From positions 7,002,125 to 7,066,124 of the forward strand of contig NZ_KB900609.1 of NCBI RefSeq assembly GCF_000379105.1: a stretch of DNA of 64,000 nt. The letters are read 5' to 3'. Positions 37,244-45,508 of the stretch are shown piece by piece. Source of the stretch: Methylobacterium sp. WSM2598 (lineage in GTDB: Bacteria > Pseudomonadota > Alphaproteobacteria > Rhizobiales > Beijerinckiaceae). The position numbers and the translations under genes were made by a program. The notes below the pieces were generated by a model that made no database searches, had not been told where the DNA came from, and saw only the letters and a program-made list of their open reading frames with translations. Numbering within the stretch: position 1 is the first letter of the stretch; each line of letters begins with the position of its first letter.

Positions 37244-38137
37244 CTACCGCAGGCGCCCGCCGTCATTGCCGGCCTCGTCCCGCCTGGAGGACACCGCGTA
37301 GTCGTTGCCCGGCAGGTCCGGGAAGCCGCGGAAATTGACCGCGTTGCCGAACTTGGTCCGGCAGCTGCCGAAGGACTTGTCGCAGCCGGCCGTGACCGTG
37401 AACGCGTCGCCCGCCGCCATCGCGGCCGGGGCCGGCTCCCACAGGTCGAGGAGCGCGGCGGCGCCGGCGACCCCGCGCTGATGCGCCCGCACCTCGACCA
37501 CCGCGCCCGCATTGGCGCCCCGCGTCCAGACCAGCCGCCCGGCCGTGAACCAATCCGTGCGGAACGCGTCGAGGCCCGCGGCCAGGAGCGTCCGCGGCGA
37601 GCGCACGGCCGCGACCGTGCCGGTGCCGCGGTAGGCGGCTCCCGTCGCGTCGATCCCGCAGCGCGCATCGCCGAGCAGCGCGTCGCAGGAGCGCTGATAG
37701 AGCCGCCCGGTCGGCTGGCCGAGGCGGTCCGCGAGCCCCCGCACCTCCGCGGTGAAGCCGCAGGCGCCGCGGGACACCTCGCCGAGATGCCCGCACAGCA
37801 CCGGCACCGCGTGCGCCGGGGCGGACCAATCCACCCACCACACCGCCACCGCCGCCCCGTCGTAGAGGCCGCGCGCCAGTTCGCTTTCCGCCAGCCGTCC
37901 GGAGCGGAGCGCCCCCATGATCTCGCCCGTGTCGGGGCTCAGGCCCGCGCCCTGCTCCAGGGCCGAGCCGGTGGCGCCGGTCTCGGCCGCGCAGGGAACC
38001 CCGTCGCAGACCACGTCCTCGTCGTGGTCGGTGAAGCCGAGCCGCATCCCGTCCGTGCGGGTCAGGATCCAGCAGCGGCAGAGCGTGGTGACGCCGCTCG
38101 CGAGGCTCGCGGCGAGGGCGGGAGGCAGGGATCTCAC
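37244..38137 (-). CDS. GTA g13-type baseplate protein (DUF2163)
   Basis: A 297-residue tail protein like RcGTA orfg13. Diagnostic parts are LCRCWILTRTDGMRLGFTDH near the N-terminus, LYQRSCDALLGDARCGIDAT in the middle and, at the end, GCDKSFGSCRTKFGNAVNFR then GFPDLPGNDY. Several cysteines (CDA, ARC, GCDKSFGSC) are conserved and may hold an iron-sulfur cluster, as reported for the RcGTA baseplate. The gene is complete although g14 no longer follows it. It overlaps g12 by four bases. Confidence 0.88.
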   Translation of the reverse strand: MRSLPPALAASLASGVTTLCRCWILTRTDGMRLGFTDHDEDVVCDGVPCAAETGATGSALEQGAGLSPDTGEIMGALRSGRLAESELARGLYDGAAVAVWWVDWSAPAHAVPVLCGHLGEVSRGACGFTAEVRGLADRLGQPTGRLYQRSCDALLGDARCGIDATGAAYRGTGTVAAVRSPRTLLAAGLDAFRTDWFTAGRLVWTRGANAGAVVEVRAHQRGVAGAAALLDLWEPAPAAMAAGDAFTVTAGCDKSFGSCRTKFGNAVNFRGFPDLPGNDYAVSSRRDEAGNDGGRLR

Positions 38138-38769
38138 CGGCGCAGCTCCAGGATCGGGATATCGGCGACCACGCCGGCCAGCACCGCCTGGTGGTCGATC
38201 TCCAGGCGGTCGGTGGCGAAGCGCACCGGCACGTCGAACAGGAACCCCGCCGTCACCGCGGCGCCCGCGGGCGGGGCCTGCGCGAGGGTGACGCGGCCGG
38301 TGGTGGCGTCGACGGCGAAGCCGGAGGCCGGCAACTCGGCGCCCGCCACCGCCACCCGGACCGAGCCGGCCACCGGCTTGACGATCGGGCGGGTGTAGGG
38401 GGCGAAGGCCGCCCCGTAGGTCTTGGCGAGCGGGAACACGGTCGCGGCGCCGTCGCCCGTGCCGAGGGGCTGGTCGGTGGCGGCGGGCGCGCGGCCGAAG
38501 GGGGCGGAGGCGTGGTCGAAGGTGTCGCGCCAGCGGAAGCCGTAGAGGGGCCCGCGGCGCTCCTCGAAGAAGGCGATCAGGAGCGCGATGTCCTCGGCGC
38601 GGCGGAGCGCCGGCCCGGCATTGTAGGCGCGCCGAGAGTGGCGCCAGAGGCTGTTGCGCTCCTCGTCGCCGGAGCCGAGCGTGACGATCTCGGTGCGCCG
38701 CTCCGGGCCGCCGCGGGACCCGTAGGAGAGGGCGAGCGGAAAGCGCACCTCGTGGAAGGGCGAGGCCAT
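38134..38769 (-). CDS. GTA g12-type distal tail protein (DUF2460)
   Basis: A 211-residue protein of the TIGR02217/DUF2460 family, the distal tail ring in RcGTA. The N-terminal MASPFHEVRFPLALSYGSRG and the following RRTEIVTLGSGDEERNSLW are family hallmarks, as is FFEERRGPLYGFRWRDTFDH. The rest is beta-rich, closing with VPVRFATDRLEIDH. Starts two bases before the tape-measure stop region and overlaps g13 by four bases, so translation of the tail genes is coupled. Confidence 0.9.
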   Translation of the reverse strand: MASPFHEVRFPLALSYGSRGGPERRTEIVTLGSGDEERNSLWRHSRRAYNAGPALRRAEDIALLIAFFEERRGPLYGFRWRDTFDHASAPFGRAPAATDQPLGTGDGAATVFPLAKTYGAAFAPYTRPIVKPVAGSVRVAVAGAELPASGFAVDATTGRVTLAQAPPAGAAVTAGFLFDVPVRFATDRLEIDHQAVLAGVVADIPILELRR

Positions 38770-38770
38770 G

Positions 38771-40045
38771 TCACTGCCCCCGCAACCCGCGCTGGACGGC
38801 GCGCGCCAGGGCGGCGGTGACCTGCGCCTCGGCGCGCGCGAAGCTCGGCGCGTCGGGCGTCTGCACCACCACGCTCACCTGGATCGGGGCGGGCGCGGGC
38901 GCCGCGGCCGGGCCGCGGGCCGCCGGGACGATGCGGCCGGGCTGGAGCGGCACGAAGGTCTCGCGGCCGCGCTCGCCCACCGTGTAGGCCACGCCCGGCA
39001 CCACCGGCCCGCCCTCGGCGCGGCCGGTCGGGTTGAGGTCGAGGCCGAGGCCCTTGGCGGCCTCCCCCAGCAGGTCGCCGCCCGCCCCGCCCCTGGCGAG
39101 GAAGCCCTCGACGGTGCGGTCGATGCTCCGGGCGGCGAGCGTGATGGCGAAGCGGGAGAGCACCGCGTTGAGCCGCTCGCCGTCGAGGATCGCGCCCTTC
39201 AGCGCCCCCGAGAGGGCGGAGCCGAAATCCCGCGAGGCCTGCTGGAAGGCGCGCTGCGCCCGCTCGGCGTCCTCGACCTGCTGGGTCGCCGCGCCGTAGG
39301 CCGCCGCGACCTTCTCAACCTCGGCCGTGAGGGCGGGGGTGACGGCGAGATCCGCCTTCTTGGCCGCGTCGAGGAGGCGGAAGGCGGCCTCGGCCCGGGC
39401 GGCGGCGCCCTCGGACTGGCCGAGCGTCTCGGCCTCGACGCGCAGGAGCCCGGTCCGCTTGGTGAGGCGGGCGACCTCGGAGCGGAAGGCGTCGCCGTCG
39501 GGGGCCGCGGATGTCCCGGGGCGCGCCGCGGGCGGGGATGCCGGGGCGGCGCCCTGGAACGCGGGCGCCGCGGCCGCGGGCGCGGGGGCCCCGGCGGGTG
39601 CCGGGACCGGGAGGGCGGGCGGGAGGGCGCGCGCGGGTGCCGGCTCCTCGGCCTCCCCGGCGCGGGTCGGCCCGGGTTCGGCGCCGGACATCCTCCGGGC
39701 GGGTTCGGGGGCGCGGGCGCCGGTCGGCGGCGCGGCTTGCGGCGGCGCGCCGGATACGGAGGAGGCCGGCGCCGCGGCCGCGCCGCCGGCAGGGCGGGGG
39801 GCCTGGGCGGCGGGGACGGCGGACGCCGCGGCGGGGGCCTGCGCCACCATCCGGACGATCTCGCCGCGCACCCCCTCCCCGGCCCGCGCCATGGCGGCCT
39901 GCATCCGGGCGGCGCTCGCCGCGACGGCCCGCTCGGCCTGGCCGAGGGCGCGCTCGGCCAGGGGCGCGGCCCGGTCGAGGGCGCGCTCGTAGGCGTCGAG
40001 ATTCGCCTCCAGGGAGACGACGAGGCGGTCAAGCTCGGTCGGCAT
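38771..40045 (-). CDS. tail tape-measure protein, short form (g11-like)
   Basis: A 424-residue protein. The N-terminal 60 residues are helical (LDRLVVSLEANLDAYERALD), then a long Ala/Pro-rich spacer to about 210, then coiled-coil and hydrophobic helices (SALSGALKGAILDGERLNAV). The end has the tape-measure closing pattern AEGGPVVPGVAYTVGERGRE then TFVPLQPGRIVPA. At this length it predicts a short tail, similar to RcGTA and much shorter than lambda. It overlaps the chaperone gene by 17 bases. Confidence 0.8.
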   Translation of the reverse strand: MPTELDRLVVSLEANLDAYERALDRAAPLAERALGQAERAVAASAARMQAAMARAGEGVRGEIVRMVAQAPAAASAVPAAQAPRPAGGAAAAPASSVSGAPPQAAPPTGARAPEPARRMSGAEPGPTRAGEAEEPAPARALPPALPVPAPAGAPAPAAAAPAFQGAAPASPPAARPGTSAAPDGDAFRSEVARLTKRTGLLRVEAETLGQSEGAAARAEAAFRLLDAAKKADLAVTPALTAEVEKVAAAYGAATQQVEDAERAQRAFQQASRDFGSALSGALKGAILDGERLNAVLSRFAITLAARSIDRTVEGFLARGGAGGDLLGEAAKGLGLDLNPTGRAEGGPVVPGVAYTVGERGRETFVPLQPGRIVPAARGPAAAPAPAPIQVSVVVQTPDAPSFARAEAQVTAALARAVQRGLRGQ

Positions 40046-40610
40046 GCGGGGCTCCCGCGGTCTCGGCCCGGATCCAGGCCCAGAGCCGGTCCTCTTCGGC
40101 GGCGCTCATCGGTTCGGGCCCGTCGGGGCCGTGGGCCCGGTTGAAGCCGTCCAGGTAGGCGGCGAATTGCCAGAGGCTCATCGCCCGCAGGTCGGCGACG
40201 GCGAGGCCGAGGGCGGCGGCGGCCTCGTAGAAGGGCGCGAAGGCCATGCGCCCGTCCGGGCGGGCCGGCGAGGGCCGGGTCCAGCGCCCGACCTCCTCGT
40301 CCTCGGCGCCGTCGAGGCCCGCCGCGAGGGCGAGCGTCGCCGCCGCGATGACGGTGAGGCAGGGCAGGCCGTCGAGGCCCGCCGCGAGGGCGTGGGCCTC
40401 GCCGACGCCGAGGCCGCCGCCGACCAGGGCGACGCGCAGGGTCTCGGCCACGTCCCGGAAGCGGTAGGGCCGCCCGGTCCGGAGCCGGTGCAGGAGGTCG
40501 GCGGGGCCGAGGCCGGTCGCCTCCTGGAGGGCTTCCAGGTCGCCGATCGCGAGGCGGAAGCGCCGGACCGCGCCGCCGAGGGCGAGGTCGACATGGCCGT
40601 CGCGGCTCAT
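40029..40610 (-). CDS. fused GTA tail assembly chaperone
   Basis: A 193-residue protein joining two parts usually separate. Residues 1-100 match the GTA tail assembly chaperone family (RFRLAIGDLEALQEATGLGP and LRVALVGGGLGVGEAHALAA). Residues about 125-175 match the Phage_TAC_6 family: FAPFYEAAAALGLAVADLRA and MSLWQFAAYLDGFNRAHG. In many phages the second part is made by frameshifting or from a second gene; here one frame encodes both. The role is to bind the tape measure during tail-tube assembly. Confidence 0.8.
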   Translation of the reverse strand: MSRDGHVDLALGGAVRRFRLAIGDLEALQEATGLGPADLLHRLRTGRPYRFRDVAETLRVALVGGGLGVGEAHALAAGLDGLPCLTVIAAATLALAAGLDGAEDEEVGRWTRPSPARPDGRMAFAPFYEAAAALGLAVADLRAMSLWQFAAYLDGFNRAHGPDGPEPMSAAEEDRLWAWIRAETAGAPHADRA

Positions 40611-40618
40611 CGGATCCG

Positions 40619-41086
40619 TCAGGGCGCGGCCGTGAACGGCACCGGGCCGCTCGACTGCAGGGCGACCGTGACGGTGCAGCGCTCGCCGCGGATCGCCCCG
40701 ACCTCGAAGCTCGTGAGGTGGAACAGCCCCTCCCAGTGGCCGGCGCCTCCGGCGCCGGTGCCGGTGCCTCCGGTCCCGTCCCCGGCGACGTCCACGCGGG
40801 TCCGCACGGGGCCGTCCGCCTCGAAGGCGGCGCGCCAGCGGCCGAGGCTCTGGCGGGCCATCACGCCCTTGCCCGAGATGGTCACGGATTTCGAGACCAC
40901 GTCGCGGGCGACGAAGGGGGCGGCGTCCTCGTTGACGGCGTCCGGGATGGCGACGCTGTTGGTCTCCTTGCTGAAGGAGACGGAGCGCTCGGTGAGCCCG
41001 ACCGGCGCCTCGAAGGTACCGGCCCGGTCGGGGCTCTCGAGCTTCACGGAGACGCCCGAGAAGGGCAGCGTGGCGGCTTCGGTCAT
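40619..41086 (-). CDS. major tail tube protein (g9-like)
   Basis: A 155-residue beta-rich protein of the TP901-1/GTA g9 major tail family. VSKSVTISGKGVMARQSLGR and WRAAFEADGPVRTRVDV are typical, and HWEGLFHLTSFEVGAIRGER then CTVTVALQSSGPV closes the fold. A glycine/threonine-rich loop (GTGGTGTGAGGAG) lies near residue 110. It is expected to be the most abundant tail protein. Position between chaperone and DUF3168 genes supports the call. Confidence 0.83.
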   Translation of the reverse strand: MTEAATLPFSGVSVKLESPDRAGTFEAPVGLTERSVSFSKETNSVAIPDAVNEDAAPFVARDVVSKSVTISGKGVMARQSLGRWRAAFEADGPVRTRVDVAGDGTGGTGTGAGGAGHWEGLFHLTSFEVGAIRGERCTVTVALQSSGPVPFTAAP

Positions 41087-41152
41087 GGCGGGATTCCTCG
41101 TGGGGGTCCGGGGACCGCGTCCCCGGCGGGTCCGGGGCGGCGCCCCGGGGGT

Positions 41153-41566
41153 TCAGGCGGCGGCGACGGCGGAGAAGCGCAGCACCGCGTGCCAGGAGGC
41201 GGGCCCCTGGGGCTCGGGCACGTACAGGCTGCGCTCGTGGGCGATCCAGAGGAGCCGGCCGCGGGACAGGCGCAGATCGGCCTCGTCGAGGGCGGCCGCG
41301 GCCGCGGCGGCGAGGCGCTGGATGGCGCTTGTGCCGCGCTCGCCGCGGGCGAAGGCGTGCAGCGTGATGCGGCAGGTGCAGCCGACCCAGCCCTCGGCCT
41401 CGTAGGGGCGGGTCTCGACGGGGTCGAGGCGCAGGAAGGGCCAGTCCTCGCTCGCCCGCACGTAGTCGCGCACGCGGCCCTGCACGAGGGCGCAGAGGGC
41501 CGGATCGGCGGCGAGCCGCGCCATCACGGCCTGGCCGAGGGGTTCGCCGAGATCGAGGCTCGCCAT
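41153..41566 (-). CDS. DUF3168 tail terminator (g8-like)
   Basis: A 137-residue protein of the DUF3168 family. LGEPLGQAVMARLAADPALC, VRDYVRASEDWPFLRLDPVE and CTCRITLHAFARGERGTSAI are family-like segments, followed by AALDEADLRLSRGRLLWIAH. In RcGTA this protein caps the tail tube at the head end. It starts one base before the stop of the upstream small gene region and sits in the standard place between connector and tail tube genes. Confidence 0.83.
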   Translation of the reverse strand: MASLDLGEPLGQAVMARLAADPALCALVQGRVRDYVRASEDWPFLRLDPVETRPYEAEGWVGCTCRITLHAFARGERGTSAIQRLAAAAAAALDEADLRLSRGRLLWIAHERSLYVPEPQGPASWHAVLRFSAVAAA

Positions 41567-41567
41567 G

Positions 41568-41861
41568 TCAGGGCTCCGGGTCGGGGGGCTTGCCGGGCGG
41601 CGGGTCCGCCCGCAGGCGGTCGATGAGGGGCCCGAGCACGGGCCGGGCGGGCCGGGCGGCGGTGCCGAACTCGCGGGCGGCGAGGCCGGGCCCCGCGACG
41701 GTGAGGGCGAGGCCGGCCGGGGTCGGGGCCGGGCTGCCGGCGAGGCCGGGCGGCAGCCCGGCCAGGATCGCCCGGCCGGCGGCGTCGAGGCGGGCCCGAA
41801 CCCGTGCGCGGTCCCGCCGCCTCACCGCGTCGAGGCGGGCCCGCAGGCGGGTCGCGTCCAT
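41568..41861 (-). CDS. HK97 gp10-like head-tail joining protein
   Basis: A 97-residue, arginine- and proline-rich protein. The part VAGPGLAAREFGTAARPARP followed by VLGPLIDRL resembles the 'aYVEFGTxxxPAxPFLxPA' end of HK97 gp10-like proteins. Its N-terminal helix (RLRARLDAVRRRDRARVRAR) is highly basic. The gene begins at the stop of the adaptor gene (one-base overlap) and ends two bases before the DUF3168 gene. Assignment relies on the short motif and on position. Confidence 0.6.
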   Translation of the reverse strand: MDATRLRARLDAVRRRDRARVRARLDAAGRAILAGLPPGLAGSPAPTPAGLALTVAGPGLAAREFGTAARPARPVLGPLIDRLRADPPPGKPPDPEP

Positions 41862-42184
41862 CAGGCCGGCCTCCCCTGCAGGAGGAGGTGGCTGCCGGCA
41901 GGGTCCCGCTCCACGGCGGTGATCCGCCAGCGGCCCTCCGGCAGCGTGATCTCGTCCTCGGGCGTGGGCGGCGGGTCGAGGCCGGGGAGGAGCAGCATCA
42001 GGCTGATGCGGCGGCCGGGGAGGCCGGGGGCCTCCTCGCCCGCGCCGAGCGCCTCGACGCGGCAGCGGACCGGGACATCCGCGAAGCCGCCCTCCTCCCG
42101 GGCCCGGTGGAGGAGGCCGTCCCGGCAGAGGGGATCGGCGGCGGCGGCGAGGAGGGCCGCGAGGCTGTCGGGGCGATCCATCAC
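41861..42184 (-). CDS. head-tail adaptor protein
   Basis: A 107-residue protein with a beta-barrel pattern ending EDEITLPEGRWRITAVERDP then AGSHLLLQGRPA, similar to head-closure adaptors (SPP1 gp16 or GTA g6/g7 types). The N-terminal half is Ala/Asp-rich helix. It is coupled to the connector gene by a four-base overlap (42181-42184). It would seal the portal after packaging. Confidence 0.65.
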   Translation of the reverse strand: MMDRPDSLAALLAAAADPLCRDGLLHRAREEGGFADVPVRCRVEALGAGEEAPGLPGRRISLMLLLPGLDPPPTPEDEITLPEGRWRITAVERDPAGSHLLLQGRPA

Positions 42185-42546
42185 ACCACCGCGATGCCGG
42201 GGCTGGTCAGGCGCAGGAGGTCGCGGAACCGGCGCCCGTAGGAGGTCTCCGCGAGGGTGCCGGCCGGGTCGGGTCCGGCCTCGCCGGCGCCGCGGCGCTC
42301 GACCGTCAGGGTGCCGCTGCGCAGGAGCCGGGGGCGCCCCGCCCGGATCCAGGCCCCCTCGGCGCCGCCATGCCCGTCGAGGGTGAGGAGGTGCGCGGCG
42401 TAGAGCATCCGGGCGAGGCCGGCCTGCGGGAGGGCGGCATCGACCCGGGCGCGGGCCTCCGCCAGCGCCGGGGCGACCGCCTCGTCGGGCAGCCCCGCGA
42501 AGACGGGGAAGCGGGCCTTGAGCTCCGCCGGTGCGGGCGCCTCCAT
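42181..42546 (-). CDS. DUF4054-like head-tail connector
   Basis: A 121-residue protein. LKARFPVFAGLPDEAVAPAL and the middle LARMLYAAHLLTLDGHGGAE followed by a late AETSYGRRFRDLLRLTSPGI fit the DUF4054 family found beside DUF2184 capsids and DUF1073 portals. These proteins form the ring below the portal. One base separates it from the next small gene; it is coupled to the adaptor downstream. Confidence 0.78.
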   Translation of the reverse strand: MEAPAPAELKARFPVFAGLPDEAVAPALAEARARVDAALPQAGLARMLYAAHLLTLDGHGGAEGAWIRAGRPRLLRSGTLTVERRGAGEAGPDPAGTLAETSYGRRFRDLLRLTSPGIAVV

Positions 42547-42547
42547 C

Positions 42548-42748
42548 TCAGGCCTCCCGGGGCCGGGCGCGCCGGCGCGGGGCCGGCTCCCCGGCGATCT
42601 CGATCTCGCCCGCCGCCTCCCAGGCCCGCAGGAGCGGATCGTTGCGGTCGAGGTCGGCGCTCTCGCCGGGCGCGAGGCGGCGGGGCGCGGCCTCGCCGCG
42701 CACCCAGAACAGCCGGGCGCCGCGGGCGCGGTTCGTCACCTGCACCAT
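42548..42748 (-). CDS. 66-residue phage protein, unknown
   Basis: A small protein starting MVQVTNRARGARLFWVRGEA. It has short beta-like stretches (APGESADLDRNDPLLRAWEA, then GEIEIAGEP) and a basic tail (RRRARPREA). Similar small proteins with a G-E-x-A-D-L pattern often sit between capsid and connector genes. Function unknown; coding is supported by tight packing between its neighbours. Confidence 0.6.
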   Translation of the reverse strand: MVQVTNRARGARLFWVRGEAAPRRLAPGESADLDRNDPLLRAWEAAGEIEIAGEPAPRRRARPREA

Positions 42749-42752
42749 GGCG

Positions 42753-43697
42753 TCAGATCCCGTCGAGGTAGCGGAAGGCGCCGGGGCGGCGGATGTCGAG
42801 GCCGCCGAGCCGGAAGGCGCCCGGCACGTCGAAGCGCCAGGGGCCGCTCTGCCAGGCCGGGAAGAACCGGAACGGCATCGGCAGCCAGAGCTTCAGCACC
42901 GTGGGGTCGCGCCGATAGGCGACCATCCGGGCCGAGCCCCCGGCCCCGGCATTCTCCAGGCCGCGCACGCCCAGGATGGTGAGGTCCTGGCCGGTCTCCA
43001 GGGTGTAGACGTTGTGGCGGCGGATCCAGTCGAGGATGGTGACCGGGTTGACGGCGTCGATGCGGCGCAGGCCGAGGCCGAGCATCTGCTCGTAGGGCAG
43101 GAGCAGGGTGTCGGCCATCTCCACGGTGGCGGAGGCGGTGAAGAGGCCGACGAGCTGCCCGTTGACGTCGGCGAGGATCTGCTCGGGGGTCTTGCGGGCG
43201 AAGGCGGTGGCGCCGCCCTCCCCGGTGGCGGCGGCGAGGCCGGTGGTGACGGCGGGGTGGTTGAGGAGGCCGGAGAAGCCCTTGCCGGCGTCGCCGAACA
43301 GGGCGACCTGGTCGATGAACTCCTCCGAGGCGAGGCGGGCGGCCTCGGCCTTCTCGCTGCCGAGATTCATGCCGAGCAGCTGGGCCTTGCCGAGTTCCTC
43401 GAGGTCGTAGCCGTAGCCGATCCCGGCCATGGCGACCGCGGTCTCGCTCTGGCGGCGCAGCACCTCGGCCCGGGGCACGTCGCTCGCCGCCCCGTGCAGC
43501 CAGGCGGCCTGCCCGACCCGGTCGGACGAGAAGTAGGTCACGGTCGGCACCCATTCGGGGGCCGCGGTGTCGACCGGGATCAGCCGGGGATAGCGGATCG
43601 CCGGGTAGAGGCTGCGATAGACGCCGGGCTCGATGAAGGCCTGCTGGCTGACCAGGAAGGCGAGGGCCCGGGGGGCGTCGGTGACGAGGGCGGTCAC
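42753..43697 (-). CDS. DUF2184 major capsid protein
   Basis: A 314-residue protein of the DUF2184 capsid family (HK97-fold type used by podophage- and siphophage-like elements). Matching segments are FIEPGVYRSLYPAIRYPRLI, VDTAAPEWVPTVTYFSSDRV, IGYGYDLEELGKAQLLGMNL, LFGDAGKGFSGLLNHPAVTT and PFRFFPAWQSGPWRFDVPG at the end. No cleavable scaffold domain is apparent in the sequence. It differs from the RcGTA capsid, so head and tail modules come from different lineages. Confidence 0.85.
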   Translation of the reverse strand: MTALVTDAPRALAFLVSQQAFIEPGVYRSLYPAIRYPRLIPVDTAAPEWVPTVTYFSSDRVGQAAWLHGAASDVPRAEVLRRQSETAVAMAGIGYGYDLEELGKAQLLGMNLGSEKAEAARLASEEFIDQVALFGDAGKGFSGLLNHPAVTTGLAAATGEGGATAFARKTPEQILADVNGQLVGLFTASATVEMADTLLLPYEQMLGLGLRRIDAVNPVTILDWIRRHNVYTLETGQDLTILGVRGLENAGAGGSARMVAYRRDPTVLKLWLPMPFRFFPAWQSGPWRFDVPGAFRLGGLDIRRPGAFRYLDGI

Positions 43698-43708
43698 GGG
43701 GATCTCCG

Positions 43709-44146
43709 TCAGTTGAGGCGCAGGCGCGCGAGCCCGCCGGGGGCGGCGGAGGAATCGAACAGGGCGTTCGGGATCGGGACGTTGCCGGAGGCGGCGGCCG
43801 TGAAGGCGCCGGCCGGGGTGAGGAAGGCCGGGTTGCCGGCCGCGACCGCGCCCGCGACCACGACCCAGACCGCGCCCCTGATCATCACCGGGGCGGTGTC
43901 GCCCTGAGCGAAGAGGTCGCCGCCGTTGCGGGGAGCGACGTTGCGGTCCGCCAGGGTGACGCCCCGGAAGGTGGCGCCCTGCGCGGCGATGCCCTCGTCG
44001 CGGGCGCCCTGGAAGGCGGGCTTGCCGAAGCCGATCCCCGCCGGTGTCTCGACGAGGCGGCTGACCGTGAGGCTCGGCTCCTCGAAGGCGAGCATGCCCT
44101 CGTAGGCGGCGGCGGCGCGGCCGGAATAGGCGGTCTGGACGGGCAT
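43709..44146 (-). CDS. structural cement / decoration protein
   Basis: A 145-residue protein read from ATG 44146. It resembles the Gp24-type cement proteins that stabilise DUF2184 capsids: EGMLAFEEPSLTVSRLVETP, FQGARDEGIAAQGATFRGVT, then GGDLFAQGDTAPVMIRGAVW and the FLTPAGAFTAAASGNVPIPN region. The start codon shares a base with the DUF2213 stop (TGATG), and the capsid gene follows after 11 bases. Role inferred from family resemblance and position. Confidence 0.72.
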   Translation of the reverse strand: MPVQTAYSGRAAAAYEGMLAFEEPSLTVSRLVETPAGIGFGKPAFQGARDEGIAAQGATFRGVTLADRNVAPRNGGDLFAQGDTAPVMIRGAVWVVVAGAVAAGNPAFLTPAGAFTAAASGNVPIPNALFDSSAAPGGLARLRLN

Positions 44147-45081
44147 CAGCGGCTTCCTTGCTGCCAGGCGGTGCGGAGGGTCTCGATCATGGCGGCGTGG
44201 GCCGCCCGCGGGTCGAGGGCGTCGGCGGGGCGGCTCAGGGCCGCGCGCAGCGGGTCGGGCGGGGGCGCGGGGGCGGCCGTCGCCGCCAGGGCCCGGAAGG
44301 CGGCGGCGACCTCGGCCTCGCCCCGGCAGGCCTCGGCCTCGCCGAGGCGGGCGGCGACGGCGGCGCGGCGGATCGCGGCGGCGTCGAGGCCCGCGGGATC
44401 GAAGGCGTCCCCGAGAAGAAGGCGGGCGGCGGCGACGAGGCCGGCGCGCTCCGCCGCGAGGGCGTCGAGGGCGCCGGGGGCGCGCAGGGCCGCGACCTCG
44501 CGCTCGGCCTCGGCGAGCCTGCGGCGCAGCGCCGCCGCGTCGTCGAGGCGGCATTCCGGCCCGGCCCGGCCCTGCGCCACGATGGCGACGTGGTCGACGA
44601 CGACGTTGGTCTGGCGGGCGTCGTAGGGGGCGCCGTCCGGCGTCGTGCCGGGCGTCCAGTCGAGGTCGCAGGTGTAGCCGACCGAGATCTCGCGCTGCCC
44701 GCCCGCGACGGCCGCGATGGCCTCGGCATCGGCCAGGAGGAGCGGGATGCGCACGAACTCGCCGTCGCGCAGCACCTCGCCGCCGACATGGCCGCGGGCG
44801 ACGGCGCGCCACGTGCGGGGCGTGACCGCCTCGGGCGGATGGCCGAGGGTGACGGGCTTGTGGCCGAAGCTCGCGAGCGACTCCGCCCGGAAGACGGCCT
44901 CGGGGTCGCGGTAGACCCGGACCGTGCCGAGATCCGGCCGTTCCAGCTCGGCGCCCTGGTAGAGCTGGACGTTGCCGGCGCGGGCGGCGCGCCCCTCCAC
45001 CACGACGGCGCCGCTGCGCAGGGCGCGCGCGTCGGCGATCCCGGCCGGGGGGCCGAGGCTCAGCGTGTCGAAGATCTGCAT
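44146..45081 (-). CDS. DUF2213 protein, likely capsid maturation protease
   Basis: A 311-residue protein. Its first 150 residues carry the DUF2213 pattern: GPECRLDD, VTLGHPPEAVTPRTWRAVAR, GHVGGEVLRDGEFVRIPLLL and QREISVGYTCDLDWTPGT, followed by TNVVVDHVAIVAQGRAG with a conserved His. Residues 165-300 are a coiled-coil/Ala-rich part that could act as scaffold. DUF2213 proteins occupy the prohead-protease position; protease activity is family inference. The ATG at 45081 lies 427 bases from the portal gene, an unusually large gap for a phage head operon, filled by a host-type repeat. Confidence 0.75.
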   Translation of the reverse strand: MQIFDTLSLGPPAGIADARALRSGAVVVEGRAARAGNVQLYQGAELERPDLGTVRVYRDPEAVFRAESLASFGHKPVTLGHPPEAVTPRTWRAVARGHVGGEVLRDGEFVRIPLLLADAEAIAAVAGGQREISVGYTCDLDWTPGTTPDGAPYDARQTNVVVDHVAIVAQGRAGPECRLDDAAALRRRLAEAEREVAALRAPGALDALAAERAGLVAAARLLLGDAFDPAGLDAAAIRRAAVAARLGEAEACRGEAEVAAAFRALAATAAPAPPPDPLRAALSRPADALDPRAAHAAMIETLRTAWQQGSR

Positions 45082-45263
45082 GGGGTCCCTCTGGGGTGGG
45101 ATGGTGGATGTCTGCGTCCGATGCGGACCGGCCGCGATCGGACGCAGCCTGAGGATCTCGCCTGGGGATCTCGCGAGATGGTCAGAGACGAAGAGCCGTG
45201 CGCGGAGCGGGCGCGCCGGCGCCCGCCGGGCAGACCGGCCCGAGGCAGGTCCGCTCATCCGAA

Positions 45264-45447
45264 ATCCGACGGATTGCTTCGCAATGCGGATTTCGGCTTC
45301 GCTCAAGCGCCGCGCGGGCTTGGCATACCAAACCCGCTTCATCCCTTCGGGATGGCGGCTTTGGGCCTCGCTCAAGCGCCGCGCGGGCTTGGCATACGCT
45401 GTCCGGACGTGATCGTCCGGCCGGACGTGATCTTCCGGACAGCGTAT
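45264..45447 (+). repeat. intergenic repeat cluster inside the prophage head operon
   Basis: Two copies of the family repeat (45264-45324 and about 45331-45393) each end in CTCAAGCGCCGCGCGGGCTT. They are followed by perfect 14-base inverted arms ATACGCTGTCCGGA (45394-45407) and TCCGGACAGCGTAT (45434-45447), between which GGACGTGATC is repeated directly. The same arrangement in shorter form follows argH at 20,142-20,290. The cluster occupies most of the 427-base gap (45082-45508) between the DUF2213 and portal genes; nothing else was seen there. Confidence 0.85.
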
Positions 45448-45508
45448 CACCGGCCTGTTCCCGCCTCATGATGGCCGCCGAACCGGGGACCATTCCGGCG
45501 GATGAGGC

